NCBI GenBank assembly: GCA_029532415.1
Contig: JAQOTA010000050.1
Location: 744,001-808,000 of the forward strand
Source: Marasmius tenuissimus
Lineage: Eukaryota; Basidiomycota; Agaricomycetes; Agaricales; Marasmiaceae
Direction of reading: 5' to 3'
DNA: 64,000 nucleotides
Position 1 is the first letter of the stretch. Each line of letters starts with the position of its first letter. The position numbers and the translations under genes are program-made. Under the pieces are notes generated by a model. The model had not been told where the DNA came from. It made no database searches and saw nothing but the letters and a program-made list of their open reading frames with translations. Shown here one piece after another: positions 45,201-55,773 of this stretch.

Positions 45201-48086
45201 CTGTGTTTATCTATTGCTATGAATATGAAATAGCCACTGACCGACGAATTCTAGATACGAGGTCGACCGAGAGAAGAAGATTGGAATCGGTTTCTTCTCC
45301 GACGTGTATCGCGGTACTTGGCGCCATCGTACCGTTGCCATCAAGGTCCTAGCGGAAACGACTCCTCGCAACCTGTTCCTTCGCGAGATTGGCATTTGGA
45401 AACAGCTTCAGCATCCTAATGTGCTCGAGTTGAACGGTGCGTCTAGCGCGAGCGGTGACCCACCATGGTTCTTTGTGAGCCCATACATGCAGAACGGGTC
45501 CCTCTCCGAGTTCCTTCGTCGAATCATGAGCCGCGAGGGTGGGCCTCCACCTGGTTTGGGTTTAGCGACCCATAAACCAAGCAGTTCAGTGACAGGAAGA
45601 TTGGCTTCATTGCCTTCTGCTGCGGCTATGCCCGAGAGCGGAAGCAGGTCCAGGACATCGAGCTATCCCGGATGGACGGTTACTCCTCCAAGCGGGAATA
45701 CCTCCAAACACAGACCGGAGAGCTTCTCAGGCCCGTCTCCTGGTGGCGCCCCCTCTTCTGATGCCTTGGGCCTCGGTTTGATAGGGTTTCCAGTTCCTAT
45801 GACCCCTTCTTCCTCTCAACACGGTCATAGACGAGGAAGGAGCGGGAGCGGGAGCGGTTCGGTGATTGCTATGGCTTCCGCTGCCACCCTTGGTGAAGTT
45901 GAGAAGGAGTGGGACTTGTTGAAGTTCATGCATGAGATTGCGAAGGGTATGGAGTACCTACACAGCAACGGGGTTCTTCACGGAGATCTCAAGGTGGGCA
46001 TCCGCTGATTTTGATCTCATCGAACTGTATTACTGATAACGACGGCAGGCGGCCAATGTTCTCGTAGATGACAAGATCCATTGTGTCATCTCTGATTTCG
46101 GACAGAGCGAAATGAAGTCTGAAGCATATCGAATTAGTGGCACGCCTGCTCCCCGTGAGTTTCTTCTTACTATCGTTTTTGCTTCACGACTTACACATCT
46201 TCTAGACGGTACTCTTCGTTGGCAAGCTCCAGAACTCATGGGTGGCCTCAGCCAGCTGACGGTGGAAATGGACGTGTATGCATTTGCCATTACATGCATA
46301 GAAGTTTTGTCGATGGGGCGAATGCCTTGGCCTTTGCAGGACGATGATACCGTGAGGCACTTCGTTCTCAGTGCGTCCTATCTTTGCTCGTTCACTGTAA
46401 TGACACTGATACCCTTACGCAGGAGACGATACTCGACCCATCATCCCCCAAACCCGTTTCAGTACGCCAGCTGTACAGGAAATCATCCGTTCCTGCTGGT
46501 CTACCAACCCGTTCGATCGGCCAACGTTTTCCGAAGTTGCTCGTGACCTGAAGAAGTTGAGGAAGAATGGTGCGCCAGAGGAGGTCACTTCACCGAGGAT
46601 GCCCGAATTCAGAGACATCGAATATGGGACTCCCTCAAGGCCGAGTCCGGATATGCGTCCCATACCTTTGCCTCCAGCGACTCCTCGTAAGTCCTTTTTG
46701 CGATATCTGTTCGGACTGTACCTCACGATACACATAGCTCGAGAATCAACTCTGCAGGTCCTGTCGACCTCCCCTGGGTCGACTTCTGATGCATCCTATA
46801 CGACCGCTCGTGAGCGCGAACGTGATCTTTCACACTCTCCCCCGACTGGTGGAATCCATCGCGAGGAAACGGCCACTTCAACCATACAGATGCCTGAGCC
46901 GGTTATCTACACTCCGTCAGCTCCCAGTTCCGCGACATCCTCGATCTTCACCTCAGATCCTAACAGTATTCAGAGTGAAGATGGATCCATTGGTGCTGTG
47001 CCCAACCGGTTTGATGACGGTTATGATTCGCCGCCTCCTACCGACACGAGGCTTGCGGAAGCCAGAGATGAGCGACGGTATAGGATGCTGTTGGTACACG
47101 ACTTCCATCCTTCCCGTGAGTCATTTCCTCTATTCTTATTTTGACCTCGAGCTGATCCAATTGTACGACATAGTCACGTTGCCTCTTTGGGCTCCGAGTG
47201 TTGTAGCGATTGGTGCCGTTGGGTATCTCCAGAAGCCGGAGGGGAAATTCGTCACCCTCTTCAATGCGTTCAGCCCCGAGAAAACGAAGGACGTTCAGGT
47301 AAAGGGGATTCCTTCGGTGTTTGGGTACGGGAAAGTGGCGACGGGTAATCAACGTTCGGACAAGAGGAACGCTGCTCAGCGTGGATTGGATGCTCTTGCT
47401 GGGTTCTTGACCTTCCGGAATGGACTTCTTCCGTACGTCGACTATTTCTCTTTTACAGTTGACGAGATCTGACCAGATGGTTGTAGGCAAGGACTCGTCC
47501 GACGATATTCGTATCCTCTCCGAGCAGGTCACAAAGCAGCGTACCTTTGCACAGAGTCTACTGTGTATCGCTATGTGGAGAGCCTGGATGCTCCGAAGAA
47601 GTGGTTCAAGGCGAATGTCGATACGATTCTAGAGATTTTTGGTGCGAAGCATCATATCCAAAAGGAGGATCTTTACTTTGGTGGGTACTGTCTTTGTGGG
47701 TCGTACTGTTGGACGAGGTACTCACGAAGCTTGCTTTTAGTTATCGGAACCTTGGATGCTCCTGACTATGGTCTGTTCGTGAGCCACAGTCACCCTGATG
47801 GACAGGTATGTGAAATTTGAACACCTCCCTTTCGCATTTGTCCAACATTTGCTTCCAGGTTCACTTCAACGTCTATACTTCCACACGATCGAAACAACCG
47901 TGGGGATCGTTTACGATAGACACAGCTGTTCCCGCTGAAGTCGGCGGACCGAACTACGACGAGCCGGTATCAGCGAAGCAGGTCAACAAGTCTAAGGTGT
48001 CCAACGCCCCCGGCTCTTCGTGGGAGACTGTGCTGGTCGCCCGCTTGCGGTTCAAGCCTGATGTTTTGGAGCCCACTTCCTTGTAG
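42219..48086 (+). CDS. MLKL-like four-helix-bundle protein kinase (TKL type), 15 exons, ~1590 aa
   Basis: Exons: 42219-42275, 42357-42983, 43335-43496, 43552-43682, 43743-43881, 43940-45198, 45255-45993, 46049-46154, 46206-46370, 46423-46686, 46738-47115, 47174-47432, 47487-47680, 47741-47805, 47859-48086; frames join without a stop. Residues 1-228 are Ser-rich and disordered. Residues 229 to about 400 match the MLKL N-terminal four-helix-bundle family (FAPIPGLSACARTLLMIWDS, LKRDEILKQIQGCDSELQEA). Next come a charged coiled coil and a long disordered linker. The kinase starts near 793: GIGFFSDV (802-809), Lys822 in VAIK, Glu836, HGDLKAANV (Asp1036), Asp1054 in DFG and APE (1081-1083). About 110-120 residues of Ser/Gly/Pro-rich insert lie before helix E. 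All catalytic residues are present, so it is probably active, unlike animal MLKL. The C-terminal 248 residues form a separate domain I cannot name. By analogy it may act in membrane-directed cell death or stress signalling; that is inference. Confidence 0.85.
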
Positions 48087-48391
48087 ACGGACTTTGCATT
48101 CTTCGTTCTTCTTTCCCTTTCGTCTTCTAGCATGCCATGGAATAGGAATAGGATCACACAACACTGCATTTTTCACCATTTTTCTTCTTCTTTCCCCCTC
48201 TCTCGCATTTGCAACCACACGTCACTGTATACCAACAGTTTTATATTATCTCTACTACCTATGTTAATCTGGACTGTTGAAATAAGTAAGTACTTCGATT
48301 TGTATGGCTTTCCTGTAAATGTGAATGCCCAAGTAATATGGGGTCTAATAGGACCCATCATCATTCTCGTGCGAGTACCGGAAGGAATCTC

Positions 48392-49275
48392 TCATCTGAC
48401 AAGAGTTGTCACCGCTGCAATATCAGCAGGATCGATAGGCTACATGAAAGCCCCAGTCAGCTGTCGTCCAAATACTTCGGAGTGAAGGAAGCACTTACCG
48501 GTACAGTATGATTGATCAGTGCATCTGGATTCCCCCCGGTCTCCCTGATAAATTCAGAAAACTCCACAGGAAATTCTCGCCTCGGATACGCCTTCTCAAT
48601 CTCCGCAATCGTCTGGTTATGCCAGAACGCATCCAAGAAGCCTTTGCCAAACACATCCCACCCGATAACGTCGAAGGAGGTACAGATATGTAGGAGTTGG
48701 GCTGCTGCGCTCGAGTTGCCCGCTGTGAAGACGAACGTAGTGTGGAGAGTGGTGGATTGGATGACATCTCCAACAATGGGAGCACCGACTCCGGGATAGG
48801 CGGTTGATTTGAGGTGGTCGTGTGCGAGGAAGCTTCCGAAGATCTCGAAACTGGTGGTGTGGGCGAGATGTTGGAGGGCTTCCTCGTTTTTCGTGGTTCC
48901 TAGGTCGTGGAGCATGGCTGAAAGATAAATTCGGTCCACCAGCTCGGAGGAGGAAATTCTCCCGATTGAAGGGTTCTGGGATGGGAAGCCAGTGTGGAGG
49001 AGGGCGTACGCGTAGAAGATCGTTCGGATGTTGTGGTTCAGGATGGCAGGCGTGTTCACAGTCGAGACGTATGCATGAGAGGCGTTGAACTTCTGATCTG
49101 CCTCCAAGAACAACGCGTTAAGCTCCGCGAAAGGGACGTATTGCGCGGTCAAGTTAGCAGCCTGCGCAAAGTCCGGAACGTTGGTGGGAACGAAAGCATC
49201 GAAAGTGGCCGGAATCGTCGTAGCGGCGACAAGAGACGGTAAAAGAGGTATGAAAAGGGCTGCTGTGAGTTTCAT
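48392..49275 (-). CDS. secreted HD-domain protein, cyanamide hydratase-like, copy 1
   Basis: Two exons (49275-48499 and 48439-48392; 59-nt intron GTAAGT...TAG), predicted 274 aa. A signal peptide (MKLTAALFIPLLPSLVAA) suggests secretion. The HD-superfamily metal site is visible as His81 (NHNIRT), His123-Asp124 (MLHDLGTTKNE), His154 (AHDH) and His178. The arrangement fits the fungal cyanamide hydratase/urea hydro-lyase group, in which a zinc ion activates water to add to a nitrile-type bond. Those enzymes are usually cytosolic, so a secreted form is unusual. The substrate is unknown. The last exon (PIDPADIAAVTTLVR) is conserved in copies 2 and 3. The gene converges on the kinase, with 305 bp between the stops. 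Confidence 0.8.
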
Positions 49276-49320
49276 CGCCAGAGCGTGGTGAGATGGAGAA
49301 GCTTGCTCGTGGTCACTAGT

Positions 49321-49329
49321 CTCTTATAG
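49321..49329 (-). promoter_or_regulatory. TATA box of HD copy 1
   Basis: Minus strand CTATAAGAG, about 46-54 bp upstream of the ATG. The same CTATAAGAG with a GGAAC neighbour lies at the same distance before copy 3 (55765-55773), and a GATAAAAGAC variant lies before copy 2 (about 53828). The conserved core promoter suggests similar expression of the three genes. Confidence 0.6.
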
Positions 49330-52300
49330 TGTTCCAAATCGCCCAGGAACGTATTGACTCTCATTATAGTCCAATGCGGAATGTGTCTAAAATTATCAAA
49401 ACGATGAACTCGGCAGGTTATTTAAATTCCATCAAACTTACTGTCCTGCTGAATAATTGCAAGATCTTTGTAAGTGGAACCCACGACTCGTACTCTGAGG
49501 AATCCAAATGGTACCGAAGTCGACGGAATGATGATTGTCAATCGAGCCGCCGAGGCGACACGCTCTGAGCGGCATGAGCCTCACAGCTAACAATGAAACC
49601 CTAGCATAATTCGCACGACCCCCACCTTCATTGATCTGTTTAGTTCCAAACAACCGCACATGGCCAAAATACCAGTACCTACGCACCATACATGCCTCTC
49701 GCGGTCAGGAGTACTGAGATAATGTTGCTCTATAGCTTCAAGATGGATTTGCAGCCTTTTGGTCGCGATGGTTGTGGTTAAATGTCGTTGGGACGTCGTA
49801 AATATTGTAAGTCGCAGAAGTCGCCACGCGATTACCATTGAGTTGGCCACGCGTCTCTGTTTGGTTATAAACAGATCAGTGAAGGTGGGGGTCGTGCGAA
49901 TTATGCTAGGGTTTCATTGTTAGCTGCAACAGTCAGCATCTGAGCTCAGCCCGAACGCCTTCATTTGTGCTCATGCCGCTCTACCTGCATCGGGTGTGCT
50001 TTGTATGTTTGGCTAACTAGGACCCTACTATCGCCGCCCACCTAACACCGTACCGGGAGTATTAAGGTCAGCAAACGTCATATAGAGGCAGAAGAATAGG
50101 ATGAGAGGACATTGAGCCATTACCGGACCAGACACGCCTTCATTCTCGTGCAATTGCACCCGAATCCTATTCACGAGACAAATAGACTCCAGGCCACTTC
50201 TCGGGGTTTGTTATATTGCTTCATCGTGTTGGCGGTCCAATAGTCGGTTCAACCAACGGTGTATTCGAAGTTGGTGGAGTAAATCCCTTCGGGTTCTACT
50301 GGGGGGACTTCAGCCCGGAATTCGACCTTTGTTCTCTTCCACTGTGCACCGAAAGTATTGACCGTAACCGCAAATAAGTCTTGTCAGAAGAAGTTGGACT
50401 TTTACAGTGATAGTGGCGAAGGACGTACTAGATGGGTGATTGATGGGTCGCAAAATCTCCACAGCTTGCTTTGCTATCGTTAGTGCAAGGACAGTTCACT
50501 GTGCGAAGGATAAGGTTGAAAAAAGGATGGAACAATTGGGCATGGGCCTTTCATCCCTTTTCCAGAACATGCTATTTATCTTTCTGCCTTCTAGAGATGC
50601 ACCAGGGCTTGTAGATGAGCGATTGGGCCCTCACAAACATCTTCAACAGGCTGCCGTGATTGTACGATTTGAAGCTTGGATACGTCGGAAGTGCACACTG
50701 CAGATGGGGATTGGCAGAGAATGCCGTGAAATAAGCAGCAAAGTCTTGCTGTTCACCGTTCTAAATTGGTGCATAGTTTCCGCAGCGATGCTAAAACCTC
50801 TCTTCCAAACACAAGTTCAACACAAGTCATGGAAACCCGACATGTTCCAAAGTCTAGGACACACCTAAAACAGTCACTACTACTACCATGCCCCAAGGTC
50901 CCTAGCGGTCTATCGTGATTCACGCATTGTCAACTTTACTATAAAGCTGCCAATCCTCCATATCCTGGTGACTGCATGATCCTGGTCTTCCTGAAGGTGA
51001 CGTGAGTTTCGAGGCCTAACAAGGTGGTGGTCAGACTCAATTTTCAAAGAACAAGTGCCGACGCCGCGTCCTGGGAGTCTGAATAAGGCAGGCACTACGG
51101 GCCGTTCCGGGCCAGAGCGAGTTCGAACTTTGGAATCTTCAACTTGGACTGTAACCACCACCATCGCGCGAGAGGTTTGAGGAATGAACGCTTATTTACA
51201 TAGGCGGCGAGCAAGTACTAGTCGTAGAAATAACGAACCTCTTTCGACTTGCACTCAAATGGCTTGTGCCTTCGATAATATCCTCTTCTGACCAGGCGAT
51301 GCAGACAAAAATTTTGAATAAAAAAGGTTCTTTACCATGGTTGCTATTCGAATGAATCTCTTGTTTGAATGACAATTGAACAACTAATCTTTGATATTGG
51401 TTGAACAATGCGAAGGCTTTCCCTCACTGGCAGTTACATTTGAACAATGATTTGAATAGAACGGAATGACTCGAGCAAAAGTGTTAAACATCAATTCAAA
51501 TAGTCATTTGAATCTTGTTCGAATTGCTTCTGAACAGAGAATCTGAAACTACGGGCTGGTAACTCGGACTTCGACAATTCAAGTGCTTACCGACTCCCGG
51601 GTGTTCAGCCTAATCCGCTCTAGGTACTACCCCTGCTTTTACCTTCAATTCCCGAGGTCTATGAGCAGAGTTTGAAGCAAAGAAACAGCTAGGAGAAACT
51701 CAGCGAATGTTCGCTGATGACTGATGTCTTGAAACCAGATGAACCACGGGGAGTGAAGCGAGTACGAGTCGTCAAACGAGTCAACAGAGCATGTAGAATT
51801 AGTCATAGGTCCAAGACGGGCCTTGGGAGTGGGTGGCAAGCTGGGTGGACTGACTGTGATCATGGTTGTGGTCCAGGTTCAAGGGATGATAGGGGATTGA
51901 TCTGACTCAAGACTTAGATCACGCCGTCTTTGTCTTTTTAAGGTTCCAAGCGCTTTAGCCCCTTTTCTCTGCAACTTTTCTCTTGACACCCATGAAGCTT
52001 CGGGGGCTCCAGTCTGCAACGAGGGCGACGACGAATCTATCCGACAGAACAACACCGAATGTCGTGGCTCGTGTCGTCGAGGCAAGTCAGCGATACGTTC
52101 AAGTATCACGCAACGTTACGGGCTGCTTAACAGGCCCGGCATTGCGAGGTGAAGTCCGAATCTATTCTTCCTGATATCTATGCTCACTACAATGTCACTG
52201 TGCGTCGAACGGCTTCGCTACTGGACTCTCTTGAATAGCAAACACCTATGCAACTGGTTGCGAACAGTACTTTTTGGACTCTTTGATTTTTCTTCTTCTT

Positions 52301-52902
52301 CAATGGCACTTTCAAACAGTTGGTCAAATTGTTTCGACTGCACGTTTCGAATGTCGTTCAAATGTGTGTTTCAATTCCTTTCAAATGTCCGTTTCAACCC
52401 TTCTTGAGTTCTTCTATAAATCCTTCAAACAAATATTTGAATTTCTGAGTACCAGAGCGCTCGAGTACCTCGTAGTTCATTACACCTCCATAACCTGGTG
52501 ATAGTTGTACATATGGGTGCGAATGGGCGGACCCCGCCACCAATGAGCATCATCCTGCAGCGAGAGGGAGGTGGCGGGTGTATTCAATTAGAAATTTAAT
52601 TGGGAGACTATTCAAATGGTGACCATGGTCCGGGAACTCGATTATTTAAATTACTGGCGCGCATTCCTAGTTCTGACCCGAATTTCCTCTGGCCTAGTAA
52701 TGGGATCATTCAAGACAAAAGTGAGTGCGTACATTGCTGGGCCCTAGAAAATAGCGACAGGTTTCTCAGGAGATGACCGGCAATTCTCGTACTGGTATGC
52801 AAACAAAGATCTTCTGATTGTAACAAGTGTGCTGAGTCCGAGCAACAGTTTACTAGGAAAGTTATAGTACCGTACGTACACTTCCGCCACGAAGTGAGGG
52901 TC
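49330..52902. other. spacer between HD copies 1 and 2
   Basis: It contains the MITE at 49584-49926. A plus-strand frame 50443-50868 (ATG, 141 codons) has no family resemblance and no splice support, so it is not called as a gene. The stretches 51340-51530 and 52280-52450 are unusually dense in TTGAA/TTCAA words but show no regular period. Confidence 0.4.
49584..49926. mobile_element. MITE (343 bp) with 58-bp near-perfect TIRs
   Basis: 49584-49641 and 49869-49926 are inverted copies that differ at one position. They start CAGCTAACAATGAAACCC. The 227-bp interior has no coding potential. The near-identity of the arms suggests recent activity or recent gene conversion. A target duplication was not clear. 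Confidence 0.7.
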
Positions 52903-53783
52903 CTACGAGTCCTTAACTCTGATGAGAGTAGTTACCGCGGCGGCAGCGGCAGGATCCATAGGCTAGTAAAAATAACCAATGAGCTTTCATCAAGAATAGA
53001 ACCTAAGTCACCCACTGAGTCAGCATGAGTGATCAGTGCATCTGGCATATTTGCCTGAGTCTCCACAAGAAACTGGGAAAACTCCACAGGGAACTCCCGC
53101 CTCGGATACGCCTCCTCAATCTCCTTAATCGTCTGGTCGTCCCAGAATGAATCAAAGACGCCTTTCCCAAGCCCATCCCAGCCGAAAACGTCAAAAATAG
53201 CACAGATACGAAGGAGTTGGGATGCTGCACTTGACTGGCCTGCTGTAAAGATAGAGGTGTGAAGGGCGGTGGATTGGATAACGTCTCCGATGATCGGAGC
53301 ACCGACTCCGGGGTAGGCGGTAGATTTGAGATGGTCGTGGGCGAGGAAACCTCCGAAGATCTCGAAGCTCGTGGTATGGGCGAGATGTTGGAGGACCTCG
53401 TTGTCCTTACTAGCCCCCAGATCATGAAGCATGGCTGAGAGATAGATTCGGTCTCTTAGCTCCTCAGAAGATATTTGCTCAACCGAAGGGTGCTGGGATG
53501 GGAGGCCGGTATGGAGGAGAGCATACGCGTAGAACATGATTCGGATGTTGTGATTTAGAATGGCAGGTGAGTTCACGGTGGAGACGTAGGCGTGAGATGC
53601 GTTGAACTTTCTATCTGCCTCCATAAATAGCGCGTTGAGCTCCGCGAAAGGGACGTATTGTGCGGTCAAGTTGGCGATCTGGAGAAAATCTGGAACATTG
53701 GACGGGACGAAAGCATCGAAGGTGGCTGGAATTGTCGCGGCAGCGACAAGAGATGATAGACCAAGAGGTACTGTGAGCTTCAT
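52903..53783 (-). CDS. secreted HD-domain protein, cyanamide hydratase-like, copy 2
   Basis: Exon 1 is 53783-53016 and exon 2 is 52962-52903, with a 53-nt intron having a weak GTGGGT donor. Predicted 275 aa. A signal peptide (MKLTVPLGLSSLVAAATIPA) is followed by the same HD metal-site pattern as copy 1 (NHNIRI, MLHDLGASKDNE, AHDH). The exon 2 protein (PMDPAAAAAVTTLIR) has a five-Ala run where copy 1 has DIAAV, and five extra residues at the end. If the weak donor is not used, the frame continues into the intron and ends with a different tail. Same strand as copies 1 and 3; a tandem duplicate. Confidence 0.8.
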
Positions 53784-54827
53784 TGTGGTGGATAATGAGA
53801 TGGGGAACGGAGTCGCTGATGGTTCTGTCTTTTATCTCGCTTCCAGGTGTACATAAGTAAGCGTACACGAGACGGTAGACCGTCAAAACTTCAAAAAAAT
53901 ATCGAGTCAGGACGTGCGACTCCGAATCGGTCCTCGGGCAGGACGTGACCTCCCCGACCGACTAAATATGTACCGTTTCCCTAAAGCCTTTGTAATGGAG
54001 CCCACCAAGTCCGCGATTCGGAGTCTAAATGCAAACACCGACTCGGAATGATACGATCAGTAAATGACATTATCAAGTGAGCTGGTGGCCGTGGCGACGC
54101 GCACTCACTGGGAAGAGTACTATGAGGCAGTTCAGACCCGTTTGGATTTGAGATGTTAGCTCACTGCGGACGGTTGGCCGGATAGCTATCAGTAACTGTG
54201 ATGACCATTCTGTGTCTCCAAGATTCATTCGGACTACGTACTACTTGGAACTTTGATATCGGAACGGCCACACCGCCCTCTTTAACGGCGTTGTTTAGCC
54301 GTGAGCGATTTAGGTAGCGCTCTGTCTTCGACAAGCTTTAGTATGATATGGGTAGTAGAAGATGATTCCTCTGTGATGCTAAGTAGTTATTCGACCGAAA
54401 TCTGCCGGACGGCGGAAAACATGGCAAGCTACTCCCGGAGACTGGGGACGAGTTGGCTGAGGGCTCGACTGAGTCGACTCCCCAAGAACGACCGGTGCTG
54501 GCATTTGATACCTTCAGACCCACCCTTCTCTCAATATAGGTTATAGTGAGTACTTGGATTTCAAAGACGCCACTCTCACAGCCCAATTCTCGAGTGTGTC
54601 AGTGCTGAGTGATCGGACAATTCCACTGCAAGCCGAAACAAAGCCGAAGTCGAATCGGTGTGCGATAAGTGTCTCTCTTCCAGGGGCAACCCTCTGGGTC
54701 ATGATAGCATACGAATGGAGGGTTTCTCATTCGAGTGTTTTGAGAAGCAATAGGCTGTAGAATAACTCGAAAGACCACAGCTTTGTGCAGTCCCGCCAGA
54801 GACCGAAGCTTCCACATATACTCTCAT
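53784..54827. other. spacer between HD copies 2 and 3
   Basis: It holds the copy 2 promoter (TATA-like GATAAAAGAC near 53828) and no other supported gene. Frames at 54301-54546 and 54338-54586 overlap on opposite strands and look like chance. Confidence 0.4.
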
Positions 54828-55716
54828 TTATGATCTAATGAGGGTAGTCACCGCTGAGACAGCAGCAGGATCGATAGGCTAGCGGAAAAGGCCCAATCAG
54901 CGTTTATTCGAACACTAACGCAACAGAAGTGACACTCACCGGTACCATATGGCCGATCAATGCATCTGGCGTTTTCGCCTGAGTCTCCTCAAAGAACGCA
55001 ACAAACTCCTGGGTAAACTCCCTCCGCGGATAGGCTGTCTCAATCTCCTTAATCGTCTGATTATGCCAGAACAAATCAAAAACGCCCTTCCCAAACCCGT
55101 CCCACCCGAGCAAGTCGAACGCGGAACAGATATGAAGGAGTTGGGCTGTTGCGCTTGACTGTCCTGCTGTGAAGACGAGAGTGTGGAGGTTGGTGGATTG
55201 GATAACATCTCCGATTATGGGGGTACCGACTCCGGGGTAAGCAGTCGCTTTGAGATGGTCATGGGCGAGGAATCCACCGAAGATCTCGAAACTGGTGGTG
55301 TGGGCGAGATGTTGGTGGGCTTCTTCGTTTTTGGTGAGTCCAACGTCGTGGAGCATGCCCGAGAGGTAGATGCGGTCTCTCAGCTCTTTGGAGGAGATCT
55401 GTTCGACTGAGGGGTGTCCGGAAGGGAAGCCGGTAAGGAGGAGTGCGTATGCGTAGAGCATGACTCGGATGTTGTGATTCAGGATGGCGGGCGTGTTCAC
55501 GGTGGAGACGTAGGTGTGGGACGCGTTAAACTTTTTGTCTGCCTCTAAGAATAGGGCGTTGAGCTCCGTGAGAGGAGCATGTTGTGCGGTCAAGTTGGCA
55601 ACCTGGAGAAAATCCGGAACGTTGGAAGGAACGAAAGCATCGAAGGCAGCTGGAATTGTCGCAGCGGCAGCAAGGGACGAAAGAAGAGATAGACCAACAG
55701 CTGCTGTGAGCTTCAT
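54828..55716 (-). CDS. secreted HD-domain protein, cyanamide hydratase-like, copy 3
   Basis: Exon 1 is 55716-54940 and exon 2 is 54878-54828, with a 61-nt intron GTGAGT...TAG. Predicted 275 aa. A signal peptide (MKLTAAVGLSLLSSLAAAAT) is present. The HD pattern is conserved (NHNIRV, MLHDVGLTKNE, AHDH), with Leu to Val inside the HD loop. The last exon reads PIDPAAVSAVTTLIRS. The intron sits at exactly the same codon as in copies 1 and 2. Likely an extracellular metal-dependent hydratase or hydrolase, substrate unknown. Confidence 0.8.
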
Positions 55717-55764
55717 CGCTGATGAATGGTGAGATGAGGAATGCTGTTAATCACAGTTATCTGT

Positions 55765-55773
55765 CTCTTATAG
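55765..55773 (-). promoter_or_regulatory. TATA box of HD copy 3
   Basis: Minus strand CTATAAGAG about 50 bp upstream of the ATG, identical to the box of copy 1 and set in a similar context (GGAACGC/GGAACAC). Confidence 0.6.

Noticed and set aside
48508..49242. Plus-strand frames opposite HD copy 1
   Set aside because: Antisense shadows of a well-supported gene; the same shadows recur opposite copies 2 and 3.
51340..52450. Clusters of TTGAA/TTCAA words considered as a satellite
   Set aside because: No constant period or longer shared unit was found; AT-rich composition can explain it.
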